From Bacteroidota bacterium (GTDB lineage: Bacteria; Bacteroidota; Bacteroidia; SXHM01), in NCBI GenBank assembly GCA_005773695.1, contig SXHM01000196.1:1-9766 (forward strand): a stretch of 9,766 nt of DNA. Reading direction: 5' to 3'. Positions 6,218 to 9,766 of the stretch are shown here, piece by piece; position 1 is the first letter of the stretch, and each line of letters begins with the position of its first letter. Under the pieces are notes generated by a model, which saw nothing but the letters and a program-made list of their open reading frames with translations, searched no databases and was not told where the DNA came from. Position numbers and translations under genes: made by a program.

Positions 6218-9200
6218 ATGAAGAATTACCAATATCTGAACAACCTAACCGGTTGGATTGTATTTACCATTGCATCGGCAGTTTACCTGCTCACTATAGA
6301 ACCAACTTCTAGCTTCTGGGATTGTGGTGAGTCTATTGCGTCCTCCTATAAATTACAGGTAGGGCATCCTCCGGGAGCTCCCTTCTTTATGATGTTGGGC
6401 AGAATTTTTTCTCTGTTTGCAATGGGGGATGTTACCAAAGTAGCCATGATGATTAACATTATGAGTGCATTGTGCAGCAGCTTTACCATTCTGTTTCTGT
6501 TTTGGACCATCACCGCTTTTGCAAAAAAAGCTGCGCTAGCTGAAGGCGAAATGACTGCTGCAAAAACTATTGCTGTTTTAGGAAGCGGTGTTGTTGGCGC
6601 ATTGGCTTACACTTTTTCTGACTCATTCTGGTTTTCGGCTGTGGAAGGTGAAGTTTATGCCATGTCGTCCTTTTTTACCGCTGCCGTTGTATGGGCAATG
6701 GTAAAATGGGAAAGTGTTGCCGACAAACCTCATGCCGATCGCTGGCTTATTCTGATTGCGTACCTGATGGGTCTCTCTGTTGGTGTTCACTTGCTGAACC
6801 TGCTTTGTATTCCTGCTCTTGCTTTTATTTATTATTTCAAGAAATACGAGTTTTCGTGGAAGGGATTTATCATCACCACCATTGCAGGATTGGGTTTGCT
6901 AGTTTTTATTCAATACGGAATTATTCCGGGTGTTGTAAAAATTGCAGCAAAATTTGAGATGCTGTTTGTAAATAGTTTCGGGATGCCTTTTAATTCAGGT
7001 TTGGCCGTTTACGGAATTGTAATTGTAAGTCTGGTTACATATGGCTTATACTTCACTGGGCAAAAAGGAATGCGCTTTGCAAACACTGCCCTGCTTTGCT
7101 TAACTGTAATTTTAATCGGCTATTCTTCATATGCTATGATTGTTATTCGTTCTTCGGCAAAACCTCCGATGAATGAAAACGAACCTTCCAACGTTTACAG
7201 TTTATTGGCTTACCTGAACCGCGAGCAGTATGGTGATCGTCCTTTGGCTTATGGACAATACTACAGCACACCATTGGAAATTGATTACGATAAACAACAG
7301 TATAAATACAAAGACGGAACTCCGGTGTACTACAAGGGCAAAGGCAAAGACGGTAAAGACCAATATTTAATTGCTGACGACCGTAAAGGTTCTATTCCTG
7401 TTTATGACCCAAAATACTGTACCATTTTTCCACGGATGTACAGTTCGGAAGGTCATCATAAATCAGCCTACAGAAACTGGGCAGAAATTAAAGGCAGAAA
7501 AATAAAAACAGGAAGACCTGATGTGAAAGAAGTTGAGATGCCAACCTTTGGCGAGAACCTGACTTTCTTTTTTAAATACCAATTAGGTCATATGTATTTC
7601 CGCTATTTCATGTGGAATTTTGCAGGACGACAAAATAATATACAGGGACACGGAAGCGCTCTGGAAGGAAACTGGATAACCGGAATTCCTTTTATTGATG
7701 AAGGCTTGGTAGGATCGCAGGAAAATCTGCCTGAATACATGGCTGAGAATAAAGCCATGAATAAATTTTATCTCTTACCGTTAATCATTGGAATTCTTGG
7801 TCTGGTGTGGCAATTAACAAAAGATAAAAAAGATTTTTTTGTGGTTTTCCTGCTCTTTATTTTCACAGGTCTTGCCATTGTTGTTTACCTCAATCAGTAT
7901 CCGTATCAACCGCGTGAGCGTGATTATGCTTATGCTGCTTCGTTCTATGCTTTCTCCATCTGGATTGGTTTTGGCATATATTCTGTTTTTGATTTTCTGG
8001 CTACAAAGATGCCACAAGGTATTTCGGCAGGAGTTGCAACTGCTATTTGTTTAATTGCTGCTCCAATTGTTATGGCAAAAGACGGCTGGGACGACCACAG
8101 CCGTGCAGGTCGCTACTCAGCCCGTGACTTTGCCATGAATTATCTGAACTCATGTGAACCCAACGCCATTCTTTTTACCAATGGCGATAACGATACCTTC
8201 CCACTCTGGTATGCTCAGGATGTGGAGGGAATAAGAACCGATGTGCGCGTTGTTAACCTCAGTCTGCTAAACACCGATTGGTATATTGACCAGATGCGAC
8301 AAAAGGCATACGAATCCGAGCCGTTGCCGATTTCATTCACTACAGACCAATACCGCCAGGGAACACGCGATTATCTTCCAATTGAAGAGATAACCGACAT
8401 AGCAGTAGACCTGCGCGAAGTGATGAAAATTGTTGCCAGTGATGCGCCCAATGCAAAAAAAGAATACGGTGATAATAAAATCAACTTCGTTCCTTCTAAA
8501 CGACTTTTTATTCCAATCGATTCAGCACAGGTTGTTAGCAGTGGTTATGTTCCGAAAGAAGCAGCAGGACAAGTTGTAAAACAAATGGAATGGGAATTAG
8601 ACAAACGCTATATTCTGAAAAACGATATGATTTTGCTGGATATTCTTGCCAATAATAACTGGAAGCGTCCTGTATATTTTGCTGTAACAGTGGGCAGTGA
8701 TAATTATCTTGGATTAGAAGATTATTTCCAGTTGGAAGGAATGACCTATAAAATTGTTCCCATAAAAACTGCTAATGAAAGCGGTGCAATCGGAAGAGTG
8801 AACACTTCAAACATGTTTGAAAATGTGATGACTAAATTCAAATGGGGCGGAATGAAAGACCCATCTCTTTATATGGATCCGGAAACAGTGCGTTTGACAA
8901 CTGGTCTGCGTTTAAACATGGCACGTTTAGCTTCTACATTGGTAGCAGAAAATAAAACCGATTCGGCAATTAAGGTGCTAGACTTGTGTTTGCAAGAAAT
9001 GCCTGACGAAACTATTCCTTACAACTTTCTGATGATTGCAGTTGCAGAAGCCTATTACAAAGCCAATGCAAATGATAAAGCCAACGGAATTTTATTGCGG
9101 TTGGCGGATATTTACGAACATGAGTTGAATTACTATTTCTCATTGGAGTCGCGTTTTATTAAATTGGTGGAAGATGATATTGATCAGGCTTCATCGGTGT

Positions 9201-9313
9201 TGCAACGCTCGCTTTCGCTTGCTATGGTTTATGACCAAAAAGAAGTTGCAGACAAGATTGAGAAAAAACTAGACGTTGTGATGGAGAAGAATGCAGGGAA
9301 AATGAGAAAATAA
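6218..9313 (+). CDS. polytopic GT-C-type glycosyltransferase, DUF2723 / GT117 (TMEM260-like) family
   Basis: A 1031-residue inner-membrane protein of the DUF2723 family, which current annotation systems treat as glycosyltransferase family 117; the human relative TMEM260 is reported to be a protein O-mannosyltransferase. A role in lipid-linked sugar transfer on the periplasmic face is therefore inferred. The first membrane helix (about 12-27) leads into a loop with TIEPTSSFWDCGESIA (26-41), whose acidic residues fit the GT-C catalytic-loop pattern, then HPPGAPFF (50-57). Further membrane segments lie at about 75-102, 118-135, 145-162, 176-207, 215-240, 262-281 and 288-310. A hydrophilic insert of about 200 residues (311-515) is rich in Tyr, Lys and Gly. 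More helices follow at about 516-531, 540-558, 572-592 and 602-620. The family-typical YQPRERDYAY is at 563-572. The soluble C-terminal part includes NGDNDTFPLWY (655-665), and residues about 890-1020 look like TPR-type helical pairs. Donor sugar and acceptor are unknown. The ATG at 6218 puts helix 1 at the expected place. The deacetylase gene follows after 11 bases. Confidence 0.9.
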   Translation: MKNYQYLNNLTGWIVFTIASAVYLLTIEPTSSFWDCGESIASSYKLQVGHPPGAPFFMMLGRIFSLFAMGDVTKVAMMINIMSALCSSFTILFLFWTITAFAKKAALAEGEMTAAKTIAVLGSGVVGALAYTFSDSFWFSAVEGEVYAMSSFFTAAVVWAMVKWESVADKPHADRWLILIAYLMGLSVGVHLLNLLCIPALAFIYYFKKYEFSWKGFIITTIAGLGLLVFIQYGIIPGVVKIAAKFEMLFVNSFGMPFNSGLAVYGIVIVSLVTYGLYFTGQKGMRFANTALLCLTVILIGYSSYAMIVIRSSAKPPMNENEPSNVYSLLAYLNREQYGDRPLAYGQYYSTPLEIDYDKQQYKYKDGTPVYYKGKGKDGKDQYLIADDRKGSIPVYDPKYCTIFPRMYSSEGHHKSAYRNWAEIKGRKIKTGRPDVKEVEMPTFGENLTFFFKYQLGHMYFRYFMWNFAGRQNNIQGHGSALEGNWITGIPFIDEGLVGSQENLPEYMAENKAMNKFYLLPLIIGILGLVWQLTKDKKDFFVVFLLFIFTGLAIVVYLNQYPYQPRERDYAYAASFYAFSIWIGFGIYSVFDFLATKMPQGISAGVATAICLIAAPIVMAKDGWDDHSRAGRYSARDFAMNYLNSCEPNAILFTNGDNDTFPLWYAQDVEGIRTDVRVVNLSLLNTDWYIDQMRQKAYESEPLPISFTTDQYRQGTRDYLPIEEITDIAVDLREVMKIVASDAPNAKKEYGDNKINFVPSKRLFIPIDSAQVVSSGYVPKEAAGQVVKQMEWELDKRYILKNDMILLDILANNNWKRPVYFAVTVGSDNYLGLEDYFQLEGMTYKIVPIKTANESGAIGRVNTSNMFENVMTKFKWGGMKDPSLYMDPETVRLTTGLRLNMARLASTLVAENKTDSAIKVLDLCLQEMPDETIPYNFLMIAVAEAYYKANANDKANGILLRLADIYEHELNYYFSLESRFIKLVEDDIDQASSVLQRSLSLAMVYDQKEVADKIEKKLDVVMEKNAGKMRK

Positions 9314-9324
9314 TTTCTTGAAAA

Positions 9325-9766
9325 TTGTTCTACGTCAGTCCGCCTTTTATTTACAAATGGTTCTTAAGGGATGCTGTTTTTCGTATTCCGACTGAAGAGA
9401 AAAAACTCTATTTAACCTTTGATGACGGACCTGTTCCTGAAGCAACTCCATTTGTTTTAGAGCAACTGAAAAAGTATAATGCAAAAGCAACTTTTTTCTG
9501 CATCGGAAAAAACGTGCAAGGAAATTCCGAATTGTATAAACAGGTTATGGCTGAAGGGCACAAAACTGCCAACCACACATTTGACCATGTAAACGGATGG
9601 AAAACTAAAACTGCTGACTACCTTGCAAACACAACGAAATGTGCGGAGTTAGTTGATTCTAATTTGTTCCGTCCGCCTTATGGAAAAGTCACGTTTTCTC
9701 AATATTCAAAACTCAAATCACAATATTCGTTTGTGCTCTGGGACGTTTTAAGTTGGGATTTTAGTA
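9325..9766 (+). CDS. NodB-type polysaccharide deacetylase, TTG start, 3' end cut by window edge
   Basis: Predicted to remove acetyl groups from N-acetylated (or O-acetylated) sugars using a bound divalent metal (carbohydrate esterase family 4). The visible 147 codons contain the NodB motifs in order: TFDDGP (31-36, catalytic Asp33 and metal-binding Asp34), NHTFDH (83-88, metal ligands His84 and His88), RPPYG (116-120) and LWDVLSWDF (138-146). The frame is open from a TGA at 9319-9321, and no in-frame ATG occurs until about 9547, inside the domain. The TTG at 9325 gives the N-terminus MFYVSPPFIYKWF..., which resembles other short Bacteroidota deacetylases, so TTG is the likely start. Only the start of the gene is seen; the short members of this family run to about 200 residues. 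No signal peptide or membrane anchor is visible, so a cytoplasmic location is suggested, unless the final motif beyond the edge changes this. It lies 11 bases after the GT117 gene and is probably co-transcribed with it. Confidence 0.92.
   Translation, partial: MFYVSPPFIYKWFLRDAVFRIPTEEKKLYLTFDDGPVPEATPFVLEQLKKYNAKATFFCIGKNVQGNSELYKQVMAEGHKTANHTFDHVNGWKTKTADYLANTTKCAELVDSNLFRPPYGKVTFSQYSKLKSQYSFVLWDVLSWDFS

Noticed and set aside
9547..9549. ATG at about 9547 as the start of the deacetylase
   Set aside because: It would remove TFDDGP, the first catalytic motif, which is intact upstream in the same frame.
1..9766. Defence system, mobile element, CRISPR array or RNA gene
   Set aside because: No tandem spaced repeats, transposase or integrase motifs, cloverleaf-like segments or defence-gene motifs were seen; the genes are housekeeping or envelope functions with uniform composition.

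Overview
The window is an ordinary AT-rich chromosomal stretch that looks like Bacteroidota. The signs are the gene families (a DUF2723/GT117 membrane protein, small LxSC lipoproteins, a short NodB deacetylase), the lack of good Shine-Dalgarno sequences, and several near-perfect TAnnTTTG (-7) promoter boxes in the gaps between genes. Genus cannot be told from the sequence. Nine protein genes fill almost all of it. No gap exceeds about 120 bases, and I see no tRNA, rRNA, CRISPR array, insertion sequence, integrase or phage gene.

Left part (1-2790): acetyl-CoA synthetase (acs, minus strand, 3' end cut by the window edge) follows 26 bases behind an exported cyclophilin-type peptidyl-prolyl isomerase, so the two probably share a transcript. 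Divergent from them is a small lipoprotein with a transthyretin/carboxypeptidase-regulatory-like fold. It ends in a strong hairpin terminator that probably also serves the minus-strand gene on its other side.

Middle (2788-6099): an uncharacterised 111-residue protein (minus) and a secreted von Willebrand A domain protein (plus) diverge from a 77-base gap holding one TAnnTTTG box per strand. The VWA gene meets radA tail to tail with 2 bases between the stop codons. radA (DNA repair and recombination ATPase) lies 5 bases behind a lipocalin-like lipoprotein gene.

Right part (6218-9766): a 1031-residue polytopic GT-C-type membrane protein of the DUF2723/GT117 (TMEM260-like) family is followed after 11 bases by a NodB-type polysaccharide deacetylase. 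The deacetylase apparently starts with TTG and is cut by the right edge. This pair is the most biologically interesting part of the window, as a candidate glycan or protein O-glycosylation unit.

I found no clearly new multi-gene system. Points worth a second look are the GT117-deacetylase pair, the VWA protein with an altered metal site and an unassigned C-terminal region, the unknown 111-residue protein with a possibly leaderless mRNA, and the interleaved promoters around 2339-2395.
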